A DNA stretch of 64,000 nt. It comes from Bradyrhizobium sp. CB1717 (lineage in GTDB: Bacteria > Pseudomonadota > Alphaproteobacteria > Rhizobiales > Xanthobacteraceae). Each line of letters begins with the position of its first letter. Position 1 is the first letter of the stretch. The notes beneath the pieces were generated by a model that was not told where the DNA came from, ran no database searches, and saw only the letters and a program-made list of their open reading frames with translations. The stretch spans positions 1,488,001 through 1,552,000 of the forward strand of contig NZ_CP121666.1 in the NCBI RefSeq assembly GCF_029714325.1, given 5' to 3'. A program made the translations under genes and the position numbers. Below are positions 51,571-60,278 of the stretch, piece after piece.

Positions 51571-52455
51571 CTAGATACCCAGCAGCTTGCGCGCGTTGGC
51601 TTTGAGCACCTTCGGCCGGATCTCGTCGCGGATGTCGATCTTGGCGAAGTCCGACAGCCAGCGGTCCGGCGTGATCACCGGCCAGTCCGAGCCGAACAGC
51701 ATCTTGTCCTGAAGAATCGAGTTGATGTAGCGCACCAGGATCGGCGGGAAGTATTTTGGCGACCAGCCCGAGAGGTCGATATAGACGTTCGGCTTGTGGG
51801 TCGCGACCGACAGCGCCTCTTCCTGCCAGGGGAAGGAGGGGTGGGCGAGGATGATCTTGAGGTCGGGGAAATCGGCCGCGACGTCGTCCATGTACATCGG
51901 GTTGGAATATTTCAGCCGCATGCCCATGCCGCCGGGCATGCCCGAGCCGACGCCGGTCTGGCCGGTATGAAACAGCGCGATCGCGCCGCCATTGTTGATC
52001 TCTTCATAGAGCGGATAGGCCATGCGGTCGTTGGCGTAGAAGCCCTGCATGGTCGGGTGGAATTTGAAGCCGCGCACGCCGTATTCCTCGATCAGCTTGC
52101 GCGCCTCGCGCGCGCCGAGCTTGCCCTTGTGCGGATCGATCGAGACGAACGGGATGAGGACGTCGAGATGGTCGGAGGCGACCTCCAGCATCTCGTAATT
52201 GTTGTAGCGACGGAAGCCGGTCTCGCGCTCGGCATCAACCGGGAAGATCACCGCGGCGATGTTCTTGGAGCGATAATAGGCCGCGGTCTCCGGCACCGTC
52301 GGCGGATGCTTGTTCGGCGACTTGAAGTACTCCGCCATCTGCGCCTGGAAGTCGTCGTAGCCGTCGTCGGCGTGGCAGCCGCAGGGCTCCTCGGCATGGG
52401 TGTGGATGTCGATGGCGACGACGTCGTCGATATTGGGCAGCTTCAGCTTCGGCAT
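51571..52455 (-). CDS. Amidohydrolase family protein (ACMSD-like)
   Basis: A 294-residue metal-dependent hydrolase or decarboxylase of the amidohydrolase 2 family. The metal ligands are in VVAIDIHTHAEEPCGCH (H-x-H at about residues 18-20), GVRGFKFHPTMQG, the HTGQTG, HPSFPWQEEAL and the late Asp in LFGSDWPVITP. Members decarboxylate or hydrolyse aromatic ring-fission products. No obvious partner genes lie next to it. A perfect TTATAT-G-ATATAA palindrome lies just upstream of its start. Confidence 0.9.
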   Translation of the reverse strand: MPKLKLPNIDDVVAIDIHTHAEEPCGCHADDGYDDFQAQMAEYFKSPNKHPPTVPETAAYYRSKNIAAVIFPVDAERETGFRRYNNYEMLEVASDHLDVLIPFVSIDPHKGKLGAREARKLIEEYGVRGFKFHPTMQGFYANDRMAYPLYEEINNGGAIALFHTGQTGVGSGMPGGMGMRLKYSNPMYMDDVAADFPDLKIILAHPSFPWQEEALSVATHKPNVYIDLSGWSPKYFPPILVRYINSILQDKMLFGSDWPVITPDRWLSDFAKIDIRDEIRPKVLKANARKLLGI

Positions 52456-52485
52456 TGGTTTCCTCCCGACGGGTTGCCAAATTGA

Positions 52486-52498
52486 TTATATGATATAA
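52486..52498. promoter_or_regulatory. TTATAT-G-ATATAA palindrome upstream of the amidohydrolase
   Basis: The perfect 6-1-6 palindrome is 31 bp before the amidohydrolase ATG. This AT-only sequence stands out in GC-rich DNA. It could be an operator (GntR-type regulators bind similar sites) or include the -10 element. No adjacent GntR gene is present in the window. Confidence 0.5.
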
Positions 52499-52797
52499 CG
52501 AATTTGGCAAGGCGTTGCTGGAAGCAAAACCGCAGCCCCCAAAAGTCGTTGCTGTGCCTGGCCTCTGGTGAGTTAAATCGGGCCGATCCGGCCGCTTCTA
52601 CTGTGCATGGGGTTGTTTTCAAGAATTTGCTGGCCCGGAACCGGGCAGTTAACATTGACATCACCTCCCGCCATGCCTTAAGAACCGCCCCGTCCCGGGC
52701 GGTCGGTCCGCCGGCGGGAAAGATCTCATTTTGCCACATTCGCGCGTGCCGAAACGGTAGTGCCGAACACGGCCTTTCGAACGTTCAGGATTCTGCC
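52499..52797. other. 299-bp gap between amidohydrolase and rpmJ
   Basis: No coding frame is convincing. It should hold the rpmJ promoter. A TTGACA box lies at 52655-52660 (in AACATTGACATCACC), 18 bp from a poor -10 candidate. I see no repeat here. Confidence 0.4.
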
Positions 52798-52923
52798 ATG
52801 AAGGTCCGTAACTCGCTGAAATCGCTGCGCGGTCGCCATCGCGCCAACCGCCTGGTCCGCCGCAAGGGCCGGGTCTATGTGATCAACAAGGTGCAGCGCC
52901 GCTTCAAGGCTCGCCAAGGCTGA
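52798..52923 (+). CDS. rpmJ: 50S ribosomal protein L36
   Basis: A 41-residue basic protein, start [20 protein letters not shown], that belongs to L36. It lacks the zinc ribbon cysteines found in the classical form, so it is the zinc-free type usual in alphaproteobacteria. It binds 23S rRNA in the large subunit. It is a single gene, outside any ribosomal operon, and is followed by a strong terminator at 52997-53024. Confidence 0.95.
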   Translation: MKVRNSLKSLRGRHRANRLVRRKGRVYVINKVQRRFKARQG

Positions 52924-52996
52924 TCTGGGCGGCTGAGTTTGCCCTCGCGGTCGCCTTCGCGCGCCCCGCAAGACCACGGTCTCACACGAGTTTGAC

Positions 52997-53024
52997 GCCG
53001 CCTTTGCTTTGCAAGGGCGGCTTT
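52997..53024 (+). terminator. Terminator downstream of rpmJ
   Basis: GCCGCCTTTGC (52997-53007) pairs with GCAAGGGCGGC (53011-53021) with one G-T wobble, and TTT follows. It lies 74 bp after rpmJ and before the TPR gene. Confidence 0.8.
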
Positions 53025-53043
53025 GCGCGTTTAGACTTTCACC

Positions 53044-53685
53044 ATGGCAGTGAGATTCCCTTTCGTGCGCACGCTGTGCCTGGCTCTCGTTCTGGGCGCC
53101 ACTGGCCTTGCTCCGGCGCTGGCGCAGCAGATTGAGCCGCCGAGCCCGCCCGGCAAGCAGAAGAAGCTGCCGGAGGCGCCGTCCAAGCTGCCCAAGGTCG
53201 ACCGCAGCAAGAATCTCGATTTCCTGTTCGGCGCGCTGAAGGCGGCGCCCGACGAGGCCAGCGCCAAGCATGTCGAGGCGCGGATCTGGGCGATCTGGCT
53301 GCAGACCCCGAGCGACACCGCGGCGCTGTTGATGTCGCGGGCCAAGACCGCGGTCGATGCGCAGAAGATCGAGATCGCGATCAAGCTGCTGGATTCGGTG
53401 ATCAAGCTCAGGCCCGACTACATCGAGGCTTGGAACCGGCGCGCCACGCTCTATTACATGCAGAACGATTACGGCCGCTCGCTCGCCGACATCCGTGAGG
53501 TGCTGATCCGCGAGCCCCGCCATTTCGGCGCGCTCGCAGGCCTCGGTATGATCATGCAGGAGGTCGGCGACGAGAAGCGTGCGCTCGAGGCCTATCGCAA
53601 GGCGCTGGCCGTCAATCCGCACCTCGAGAAGATCCCCGACCAGGTCAAGGCGCTGACCGAGAAGGTCGAAGGCCGCGACATCTAG
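53044..53685 (+). CDS. Exported TPR repeat protein
   Basis: A 213-residue protein with a signal peptide (about residues 1-28, ending APALAQQ) and then TPR-like helical pairs (AIKLLDSVIKLRPDYIEAWN, NRRATLYYMQNDYGRSLADI, GMIMQEVGDEKRALEAYRKA). It is a periplasmic or membrane-tethered scaffold that binds another protein. The partner is unknown and neighbours (rpmJ, small proteins) give no hint. Confidence 0.85.
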   Translation: MAVRFPFVRTLCLALVLGATGLAPALAQQIEPPSPPGKQKKLPEAPSKLPKVDRSKNLDFLFGALKAAPDEASAKHVEARIWAIWLQTPSDTAALLMSRAKTAVDAQKIEIAIKLLDSVIKLRPDYIEAWNRRATLYYMQNDYGRSLADIREVLIREPRHFGALAGLGMIMQEVGDEKRALEAYRKALAVNPHLEKIPDQVKALTEKVEGRDI

Positions 53686-53809
53686 CCTCGAACTCGATCA
53701 GTTGTTGAGGGAATGCGGCGCCTTCGGATTAACCACGATCGCAAGCGCGGCGTTTTGAGGTCTATTGCCGCCGCCGCCACGGGCTTACCTGCATCGCAGG
53801 AGCAAAGCC

Positions 53810-54076
53810 ATGAAGCGTTTGATCTTTGCGGGTAGCTTGCTGCTCGCGTCGGGAACGATGAGTTTTGCCGACGGACTGTTCTGGGTGGTCGGCAATCGCG
53901 CCACCGGCAAATGCGACATCGTGACCAGCAATCCGGTCATCATCGGCGATATCTGGTTCGGCGACGGTCCCTACAAGTCCAGGGCCGATGCCAAGCTTGC
54001 CCGCTCCCCGATTCGCGCCTGTCCCGCACCCGCCGCCGACGACGAAAAGGCCGAGGACAGTACGAACCAGGACTAA
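53810..54076 (+). CDS. Small exported hypothetical protein
   Basis: An 88-residue protein with a signal peptide (MKRLIFAGSLLLASGTMSFA) and a mature part of about 68 residues with the pattern WVVGNRATGKCDIVTSNPVI, YKSRADAKLARSPIRACP and an acidic tail. Two cysteines may form a disulfide. The ATG at 53810 is preceded by GCAGGAG. It belongs to a type common in Bradyrhizobium-like genomes but without known function. Its stop overlaps the end of the convergent small gene by 4 bp. Confidence 0.75.
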   Translation: MKRLIFAGSLLLASGTMSFADGLFWVVGNRATGKCDIVTSNPVIIGDIWFGDGPYKSRADAKLARSPIRACPAPAADDEKAEDSTNQD

Positions 54077-54255
54077 TGCAGGACGCTGCCGCCGCGCTCG
54101 GCGAGGCCGCGATCTGCGGCCGCGGCGTAGGCCTTGGCAAGCTCCGCCTCGAGATGCTCGTTGATCAGCAGCAGCGCCCGCACGGCCCCGCGCAGGTCGC
54201 CGTTGCAGCTTGCGACGATTTCGTCGATTGCAGTGTCATTCGATCTGAAGCTCAT
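54073..54255 (-). CDS. Small hypothetical protein, helical
   Basis: A 60-residue protein, MSFRSNDTAIDEIVASCNGD onward, with a helical amphipathic pattern (LRGAVRALLLINEHLEAELA). The ATG at 54255 has the ribosome site GGAGAA. A type known from many rhizobial genomes with no function. It ends convergent with the exported small gene (4 bp overlap). Confidence 0.75.
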   Translation of the reverse strand: MSFRSNDTAIDEIVASCNGDLRGAVRALLLINEHLEAELAKAYAAAADRGLAERGGSVLH

Positions 54256-54557
54256 CGAAATTCTCCGGTTCAAACCAGGACAAATCCTGCCGGCCTTTCC
54301 CGCATCCCTGAAGGCTGCAAGGAGGATCGGCGCCCACCCGCGCCTAAATGGCGGAACCGACCGTGGCGATTATATGGAAGCCGCGATGACGGTCGCATGA
54401 AGCTGGTCCGAAGCTTGCGTGTCGCAGGGCAACATCATTGATTCCATTCGCTTTTTCTGTTTGGCAATTGTGGACATATCCACAGCCCCCTTAATTTCTG
54501 TGGAAGTGCCGAAGGGCCCGGGGCGAAACTGCCACGTGCCACGCTCGTAATTGTGAA
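54256..54557. other. 302-bp gap with DnaA-box-like palindrome
   Basis: No gene is recognised. At 54469-54484 is TGTGGACATATCCACA, whose arms TGTGGA/TCCACA are exact complements and whose halves resemble DnaA boxes with one or two mismatches. A further TGTGGA lies at 54499-54504. The remainder is unremarkable. Confidence 0.5.
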
Positions 54558-55541
54558 GTGCCCTGGATCGCCCGGATTCTCTCCATGATCGTGATGTCAG
54601 TCGTGACGGCGCTGGTTCTGCTGGCGCTGGTTACGCAGGCGGGTGTCCTCGCCGTGCAACGCGCCTTTCCGCCGCAGGGCCGCATGGTCGAGGTCGATGG
54701 CGCTGTGCTTCACGTCGTCGACATCGGTCCGCGCGAGCCCGGCCTGCCGATCGTGATGCTGCATGGCGCGAGCTCCAACCTTGAAGCGATGCGGCGTCCG
54801 CTCGGTGACCGCCTCGCCCAGAACCATCGCGTGATCCTGATCGACCGTCCCGGCCACGGCTGGAGCACGCGCGCGCGGCGGCAGGATTCGACGCCGCAGG
54901 TCCAGGCGCGGATGATCGACGAGGCGCTTCAAAAGCTCGGGATCGAGCGCGCGGTCTTCGTCGTGCATTCCTGGAGCGGCGCGCTCGGCGCGCGGATCGC
55001 GCTCGATCATCCGGCCCGCGTCGCCGGCCTCGTGATGCTGGCCCCCGTCACCCATCCCTGGCGCGGCGGCGTCGGCCGCTACAACGAGCTCATCGCAATG
55101 CCGGTGATCGGCCCGCTGCTCGCCTACACCATCACGCTGCCGCTCGGTTATTTCGTCACTGAGGCCGGGGCGCGCAACGTGTTCTTGCCGCAAGTTATGC
55201 CGGATGGTTTCGTGCAGGACTCCGCGACGCCGCTGTTGCTGCGCCCGCGCGAGTTCATCGCCAATGCCTATGATCTGGTGACGCTGAAGGAGGCGGTGAC
55301 CGCGCAAGTCGCGCGCTATGGCGAGATCAAGGCGCCGGTCACGATCATCGCGGGCGAACCCGACAAGACGGTGAAAACCAGCATCCATGCGCGCCCGTTC
55401 GCAGCATTGGTGCCGAATGCGAAGCTGATCGTGCTGCCCGATCTCGGCCACATGGTGCAGAACGCCGTGCCGGATCTGGTGAAGACGGAGATCGAGACGA
55501 TGATCGGAAACATCGTCCCGGCGCAGGCGGCCGCCGATTAA
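54558..55541 (+). CDS. Membrane-anchored alpha/beta hydrolase
   Basis: A 327-residue hydrolase with one N-terminal membrane segment (about residues 8-30, SMIVMSVVTALVLLALVTQA). The catalytic triad parts are visible: oxyanion region VMLHGASSNLEAM, nucleophile elbow VFVVHSWSGALGARIALDHP (Ser at about residue 139), acid in IIAGEPDKTV and His in DLGHMVQNAVPD. Substrate unknown. The start GTG at 54558 lacks a clear ribosome site; a second in-frame ATG at 54585 would shorten the anchor. Confidence 0.85.
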   Translation: MPWIARILSMIVMSVVTALVLLALVTQAGVLAVQRAFPPQGRMVEVDGAVLHVVDIGPREPGLPIVMLHGASSNLEAMRRPLGDRLAQNHRVILIDRPGHGWSTRARRQDSTPQVQARMIDEALQKLGIERAVFVVHSWSGALGARIALDHPARVAGLVMLAPVTHPWRGGVGRYNELIAMPVIGPLLAYTITLPLGYFVTEAGARNVFLPQVMPDGFVQDSATPLLLRPREFIANAYDLVTLKEAVTAQVARYGEIKAPVTIIAGEPDKTVKTSIHARPFAALVPNAKLIVLPDLGHMVQNAVPDLVKTEIETMIGNIVPAQAAAD

Positions 55542-55600
55542 AGCGCTTTCGAGCGGAGCGGGTTCCGGCTTCGCCTGAAGAAGCACTTCAAAACAAGAAG

Positions 55601-55641
55601 CCGGAGCCTCGGTTCTGATTCGATCAGAACCGAAGCTCCGG
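55601..55641. terminator. Strong hairpin between convergent genes
   Basis: The 19-bp arms CCGGAGCCTCGGTTCTGAT (55601-55619) and its near complement (55623-55641) pair with one mismatch around TCG. It lies between the hydrolase and cytochrome c genes, which end toward each other. It has no T run on either side, so it could be a bidirectional stop or a member of an intergenic repeat family. Confidence 0.65.
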
Positions 55642-55659
55642 CGGCCGCCGTTCGCCCGC

Positions 55660-56070
55660 TTACTGCTTGATCTTCCCGTCCTTGTCGAACTGCGAGATGA
55701 AGGTCCAGAGATTGTTGATCTCGGTCTCGTTCTTGATGCCGGCGAACGCCATCTTGGTGCCGGGGATCTTGGCCTTGGGGTCCTTGATGTATTCCTTGAA
55801 GGTTGCTTCGTCCCAGGTGATGCCGGAATTCTTGTTCGCATCCGAATAGCTGTAGTCCGGCGCAGTTCCCGACTTGCGGCCGTTGAGGCCGTTCAGCTCG
55901 GGGCCGACCTTGTTCTTGGCGCCTTCGCCGATCGCGTGGCACGCCAGGCACTTGTTGAACGACGTCTTGCCCGCGGCTGCGTCCTGCGCCATCGCTTTGG
56001 ACGATATGGCGGTGGACGCTGCGGCCGTCATGGCGAGGGCAACCAGCGCGCCGAAAGTCAGTTTTGTCAT
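55660..56070 (-). CDS. Class I cytochrome c (c2-like)
   Basis: A 136-residue exported cytochrome. The signal peptide is MTKLTFGALVALAMTAAAST onward to SKAMAQ. The heme motif CLACH is at about residues 41-45 and the axial methionine is in IPGTKMAFAGIKNETEINNL (about residue 107). It carries electrons in the periplasm, most like the mitochondrial-type c2 cytochromes. A reading from further upstream is possible but the ATG at 56070 gives the signal peptide. Confidence 0.92.
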   Translation of the reverse strand: MTKLTFGALVALAMTAAASTAISSKAMAQDAAAGKTSFNKCLACHAIGEGAKNKVGPELNGLNGRKSGTAPDYSYSDANKNSGITWDEATFKEYIKDPKAKIPGTKMAFAGIKNETEINNLWTFISQFDKDGKIKQ

Positions 56071-56299
56071 AGGGTGCTCTTCGTCTCTTCCCGGGTCAGA
56101 TGGAGGGTCGTGGTTTTGGCAGGTCCGCTGCAGGTGGACAAGCCGCGAAACTTTGACAGGTTTCCTGATAGCCGACTTGCCCCAGAGAGAACTTGCGCTG
56201 CAACAAAGCAATGCGACCTTCGGAGGACCCTACCCAAAGACGGCAAGACATGATTGATTTGCCGGGACAATTTCCTCCGTCGGACGAAGGCTTCGTAAT

Positions 56300-57793
56300 A
56301 TGGCCATCATGATGCCCGCGAGCGACCAGAAAGTGCTGGCGCGTCGCAGCGAGATCGTCGCCGCCTTGCGCGCGATCGTGCCTGGCGAAGGCGTGATCGA
56401 CAGTGCCGCCGAGATGCGGGCCTATGAATCCGACGGGCTGACCGCCTATCGGCAGCCGCCGATGGTCGTGGTGCTGCCCGATACGACCGAGCAGGTCTCG
56501 CTCGTCCTGAAATATTGTGCCGCGCACGGCATCAAGGTGGTGCCGCGCGGCTCCGGCACGTCGCTGTCGGGCGGCGCGCTGCCGTTGGAAGACGGCGTGC
56601 TGCTCGGGCTCGGCAAGTTCAAGCGCATCCGCGAGATCGATTTCGACAACCGCGTCGTCGTCACCGAGCCCGGCGTCACCAACCTCGCGATCAGCCAGGC
56701 GGTCGCGCATGCCGGCTTCTATTACGCGCCCGATCCGTCCTCGCAGATCGCCTGCTCGATCGGCGGCAATGTCGCGGAGAATTCCGGCGGGGTGCATTGC
56801 CTGAAATACGGCATGACCACCAACAACGTGCTCGGTTGCGAGATTGTCCTGATGAGCGGCGAGATTCTGCGCATCGGCGGCAAGGGGTGCGAGAACGCCG
56901 GCTATGATCTGATGGGCGTCATCACGGGCTCGGAAGGCCTGCTCGGCGTCATCACCGAGATCACGGTGCGCATCCTGCAAAAGCCGGAGACGGCGCGCGC
57001 GCTGATGGTCGGATTCGCGCAGGTCGAGGCGGCCGGCGAATGCGTGGCGCGCATCATCGGCGCCGGCATCATTCCCGGCGGCATGGAGATGATGGACAAG
57101 CCGGCAATCCACGCCGCGGAAGCCTTCGTCCATGCCGGCTATCCGCTCGACGTCGAAGCGCTGCTCATCATCGAGCTCGACGGTCCCAAGATCGAGGTCG
57201 ACGAGCTGATCACGCGGGTCGAGAGCATCGCAAGAGGCTGCGGCTCGGTGACCCTGCAGATCTCCAATTCGGAAGCCGAGCGCAACCTGTTCTGGGCCGG
57301 CCGGAAGGCCGCGTTCCCGGCCGTCGGCCGCATCTCGCCCGACTATCTCTGCATGGACGGCACGATCCCGCGCGGCGCGCTGCCGAAGGCGCTGGCGCGC
57401 ATCCGCGAGCTCTCGGAAAAATACCAGCTCGGCTGCGCCAACGTGTTCCACGCCGGCGACGGCAATCTGCACCCGCTGATCCTCTACGATGCCAACAAGC
57501 CCGGGGAGATCGAGCGCGCCGAGGCTTTTGGTGCCGACATCCTGCGCGCCTGCGTCGAGTTCGGCGGCGTGCTCACCGGCGAGCACGGCGTCGGCATCGA
57601 GAAGCGCGATCTCATGGGCGACATGTTCACCGAGATCGATCTCAACCAGCAGCAGCGCCTGAAATGCGCCTTCGACGCTCAGGGCCTGCTCAATCCCGGA
57701 AAAGTGTTTCCGACCCTGCACCGCTGCGCCGAGCTCGGCCGCATGCATGTGCATGCGGGGAAGCTGGCGTTTCCGGATATTCCCAGGTTCTAG
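56300..57793 (+). CDS. glcD: Glycolate oxidase, subunit GlcD (FAD-linked)
   Basis: A 497-residue FAD-linked oxidase, the catalytic subunit of glycolate oxidase. The FAD-binding 4 domain is at about residues 55-235 (VVPRGSGTSLSGGALPLEDG, YAPDPSSQIACSIGGNVAEN), and the C-terminal domain has NVFHAGDGNLHPLILYD and GVLTGEHGVGIEKRDLMGDM. With GlcE and GlcF it oxidises glycolate to glyoxylate at the membrane. The usual order glcDEF is kept but an unrelated gene lies between glcD and glcE. Confidence 0.93.
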   Translation: MAIMMPASDQKVLARRSEIVAALRAIVPGEGVIDSAAEMRAYESDGLTAYRQPPMVVVLPDTTEQVSLVLKYCAAHGIKVVPRGSGTSLSGGALPLEDGVLLGLGKFKRIREIDFDNRVVVTEPGVTNLAISQAVAHAGFYYAPDPSSQIACSIGGNVAENSGGVHCLKYGMTTNNVLGCEIVLMSGEILRIGGKGCENAGYDLMGVITGSEGLLGVITEITVRILQKPETARALMVGFAQVEAAGECVARIIGAGIIPGGMEMMDKPAIHAAEAFVHAGYPLDVEALLIIELDGPKIEVDELITRVESIARGCGSVTLQISNSEAERNLFWAGRKAAFPAVGRISPDYLCMDGTIPRGALPKALARIRELSEKYQLGCANVFHAGDGNLHPLILYDANKPGEIERAEAFGADILRACVEFGGVLTGEHGVGIEKRDLMGDMFTEIDLNQQQRLKCAFDAQGLLNPGKVFPTLHRCAELGRMHVHAGKLAFPDIPRF

Positions 57794-57800
57794 CTCAGCA

Positions 57801-58979
57801 ATGAGCGAATTCAGCGTCAGCTATCATATTCGCCTAGGCGAGGGCATTGATGCGCAGAAGTTGCTGCGCCAGGCCAAGGCCGCCGGCATCGTCTTTGGAC
57901 CGGCGAATGGATGGCTGACCTTCGTTCCCTACGCTGGCCTGGCCGCGTACCGGAGTGCCGGTGAAGCGCGCTTCGCAGATCATCTTGCGAAGCTGACCGG
58001 CCTTCCGGTCCTGTATTATTGTTATGCCGAGGATCACGGCTGGAGCTTCGCGCTCGCGGACAAGGAACGTCCCTTGGTCCAGTTCGCGTGCTGGTGGGAC
58101 CCGCAGCCGGTGGTCGAACGCGACCAGTTCGATCCGCTCGCGCTCGCTCCCTTTGTCGCAATGGAGGCGCTCGAACCGCTGCTTCGTCCGTTCAACCATG
58201 AGGAGGCGATGGGCGCGCAACCGGCTTATCGGTTCGGTGAACTGCTTGGTCTTCCGGCTTACCAATGGCAGTCCCCCGATCTGGCGCAGAACGACACGCA
58301 GGACCTTCTCGACCGGGCCGGTCGCAAGCTCGGCACCAAGCCGGCCGGCGCCGCGGCGCGGTTTCAGCTTCCACCAAATCGGAAGATCTTGTTCCCAGAC
58401 CCGGCTCCGACCGCGCGCGAGGCCCTGAACCTCATCACCCCGTTCATGGCGCGCTTCAAGCCACCCTGGAGCCTGACAATGGTGACGACCTTCGGCTCCG
58501 CGGTGCCCGAAGGTCGCGGCATTTGGCAGGTCTGGTGGCGCTACGGTGACAGCGGTGACACGGTGCAGGCTGTCCTCATGAACGATGGCCGATTGTCGTT
58601 CAGGGCCGATTCAGTACCGTCTTACGCGACGGACCGTATGGCGAGGGCAATTCACTTGCCCGAAAAGTGGCTCGACAGCCCCGACATCACGGCGATCATG
58701 GCAGACTGGCCCATTCCCGACGGATTTGACGGAGGGCGCATGGGAGCCATGACCCTCAGGTCGCTCAACGACCACCCTCACCTCTGGGAAATCCTGGTCG
58801 CTGGCAACCGGGGCACGATCGGATCGTCCTCGTTCTGGGCCGTTTATGTCGACGCCGTCTCGGGTGAAGTCCTCGCCGAGGTTCACACCCGGAAGGTCGA
58901 CGACCAAGAGTCAGTTCGACAGCGCGTGCGAAATGGCGATTGGACGGACGTGGATGCTTCCAACCAATCGACGGCTTGA
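57801..58979 (+). CDS. Unknown protein between glcD and glcE
   Basis: A 392-residue soluble protein beginning MSEFSVSYHIRLGEGIDAQK. I do not recognise a family. It has aromatic-rich stretches (YYCYAEDHGWSFALADKERP, FACWWDPQPVVERDQFDPLA) and a C-terminus with DAVSGEVLAEVHTRKVDD. It starts 7 bp after glcD, and glcE begins 60 bp after its stop. Typical glc operons have no such gene, so it looks acquired within the operon; whether it acts with the oxidase is open. Confidence 0.8.
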   Translation: MSEFSVSYHIRLGEGIDAQKLLRQAKAAGIVFGPANGWLTFVPYAGLAAYRSAGEARFADHLAKLTGLPVLYYCYAEDHGWSFALADKERPLVQFACWWDPQPVVERDQFDPLALAPFVAMEALEPLLRPFNHEEAMGAQPAYRFGELLGLPAYQWQSPDLAQNDTQDLLDRAGRKLGTKPAGAAARFQLPPNRKILFPDPAPTAREALNLITPFMARFKPPWSLTMVTTFGSAVPEGRGIWQVWWRYGDSGDTVQAVLMNDGRLSFRADSVPSYATDRMARAIHLPEKWLDSPDITAIMADWPIPDGFDGGRMGAMTLRSLNDHPHLWEILVAGNRGTIGSSSFWAVYVDAVSGEVLAEVHTRKVDDQESVRQRVRNGDWTDVDASNQSTA

Positions 58980-59039
58980 GGCACGGCGTCCGATGTTGCA
59001 AATTTGCCTTCCGCTCTAAACTTGGATACCGGCTCAGTC

Positions 59040-60278
59040 GTGGATACGCTCAAAGTTCGAGACGCCAAAGACGTCGAAGAGGTGGTGCGCGCGGCGATTG
59101 CCAATGAGCAGCCGCTCGAGATCATCGGTCATGGCAGTAAGCGCGGCATTGGGCATGCGATGGCGACCAATGCGGTGCTCGACGTCTCCGCGCTCAATGC
59201 CGTCACCTCCTACGAGCCGAACGAGCTGATCGTGACGCTCCAGGCCGGCGCGCCGCTCGCCGACGTGCTGTCGCTGATCGATGCCAAGAACCAGCAATTC
59301 GCCTTCGAGCCGATGAACACCGCACCGCTGTTCGGCACGCCGGCGCTGGGCACCATCGGCGGCATGATCGCGGCCGGGCTCGCCGGGCCGCGGCGCATCC
59401 GGGCGGGCGGGGCGCGCGATCACCTGCTCGGCGCGCATGCTGTTTCCGGGTTCGGCGACAGCTTCAAGACCGGCGGCAAGGTGGTGAAGAACGTCACCGG
59501 CTACGACCTCTGCAAGCTGCTCGCGGGGTCCTGGGGCACGCTGTCGGTGATGACCGAGGTCACGCTGAAGGTGATGCCGAAGCCGGAGGCCGAGCGGACG
59601 CTGCTGCTGCGCGGGCTCGATGATGCCGTCGCCAACAAGGCGATGACCGCGGCGCTGGGCTCACCCTTTGACGTCTCCGGTGCCGCGCACCTGCCGAAAT
59701 CGGCGCTCCGGGCCAGGACCGACGGGCTTGGCGACGTTGCAGGCCAGGGCGAGGCGCTGACCGTATTGCGGCTCGAGGGCATCACCGCCTCCGCCACCCA
59801 CCGCGCCGGCTCGCTGCGTGAATTGCTGACGCCGTTCGGAACCGCGACCCTGGTGGAGGATGCCGCATCGTCCGCACTGTGGGCGACGCTGCGTGACGTA
59901 CTGCCGTTTGCGGCCGGCGGCGCGCTGGGGGCCTGGCCGGTCTGGCGGATCGTCTGCCCGCCGGCATCGGGTGCGGCGCTCGGGACGCAATTGGCGCGCG
60001 AGACCGGCGGCGACGTGATCTATGATTGGGGCGGCGGCTTGATCTGGGCCGCATTGCCGCCGAAGGGCGACGCGCATGCTCCGGTCGTGCGTGCGTGCGC
60101 GAATGCGGCTGGGGGGCACGCCACGCTGATCCGGGCGGCCGAGGATGTCAGGCGCGACGTCGACGTATTCCATCCGCAGGCGCCCGGCATCGCCGCCCTG
60201 AGCGAGCGGGTGCGCGCCAGTTTCGATCCGAAGACCATTCTCAACCGGGGACGCCTGAGCCGGGGCGCTGCGGCATGA
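59040..60278 (+). CDS. glcE: Glycolate oxidase, FAD-binding subunit GlcE
   Basis: A 412-residue subunit with the FAD-binding half of the same fold. Landmarks are GHGSKRGIGHAMATNAVLDV, MNTAPLFGTPALGTIGGMIA and VSGFGDSFKTGGKVVKNVTG. The GTG at 59040 (VDTLKVRDAKDVEEV) is the usual family start; an in-frame TTG at 59004 would extend it by 12. Its stop overlaps the glcF start (ATGA), so the two are coupled. Confidence 0.92.
   Translation: MDTLKVRDAKDVEEVVRAAIANEQPLEIIGHGSKRGIGHAMATNAVLDVSALNAVTSYEPNELIVTLQAGAPLADVLSLIDAKNQQFAFEPMNTAPLFGTPALGTIGGMIAAGLAGPRRIRAGGARDHLLGAHAVSGFGDSFKTGGKVVKNVTGYDLCKLLAGSWGTLSVMTEVTLKVMPKPEAERTLLLRGLDDAVANKAMTAALGSPFDVSGAAHLPKSALRARTDGLGDVAGQGEALTVLRLEGITASATHRAGSLRELLTPFGTATLVEDAASSALWATLRDVLPFAAGGALGAWPVWRIVCPPASGAALGTQLARETGGDVIYDWGGGLIWAALPPKGDAHAPVVRACANAAGGHATLIRAAEDVRRDVDVFHPQAPGIAALSERVRASFDPKTILNRGRLSRGAAA

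Noticed and set aside
54469..54504. Possible replication origin
   Set aside because: Only two or three imperfect DnaA-like words, no AT-rich region and no dnaA, parAB or hemE gene nearby.
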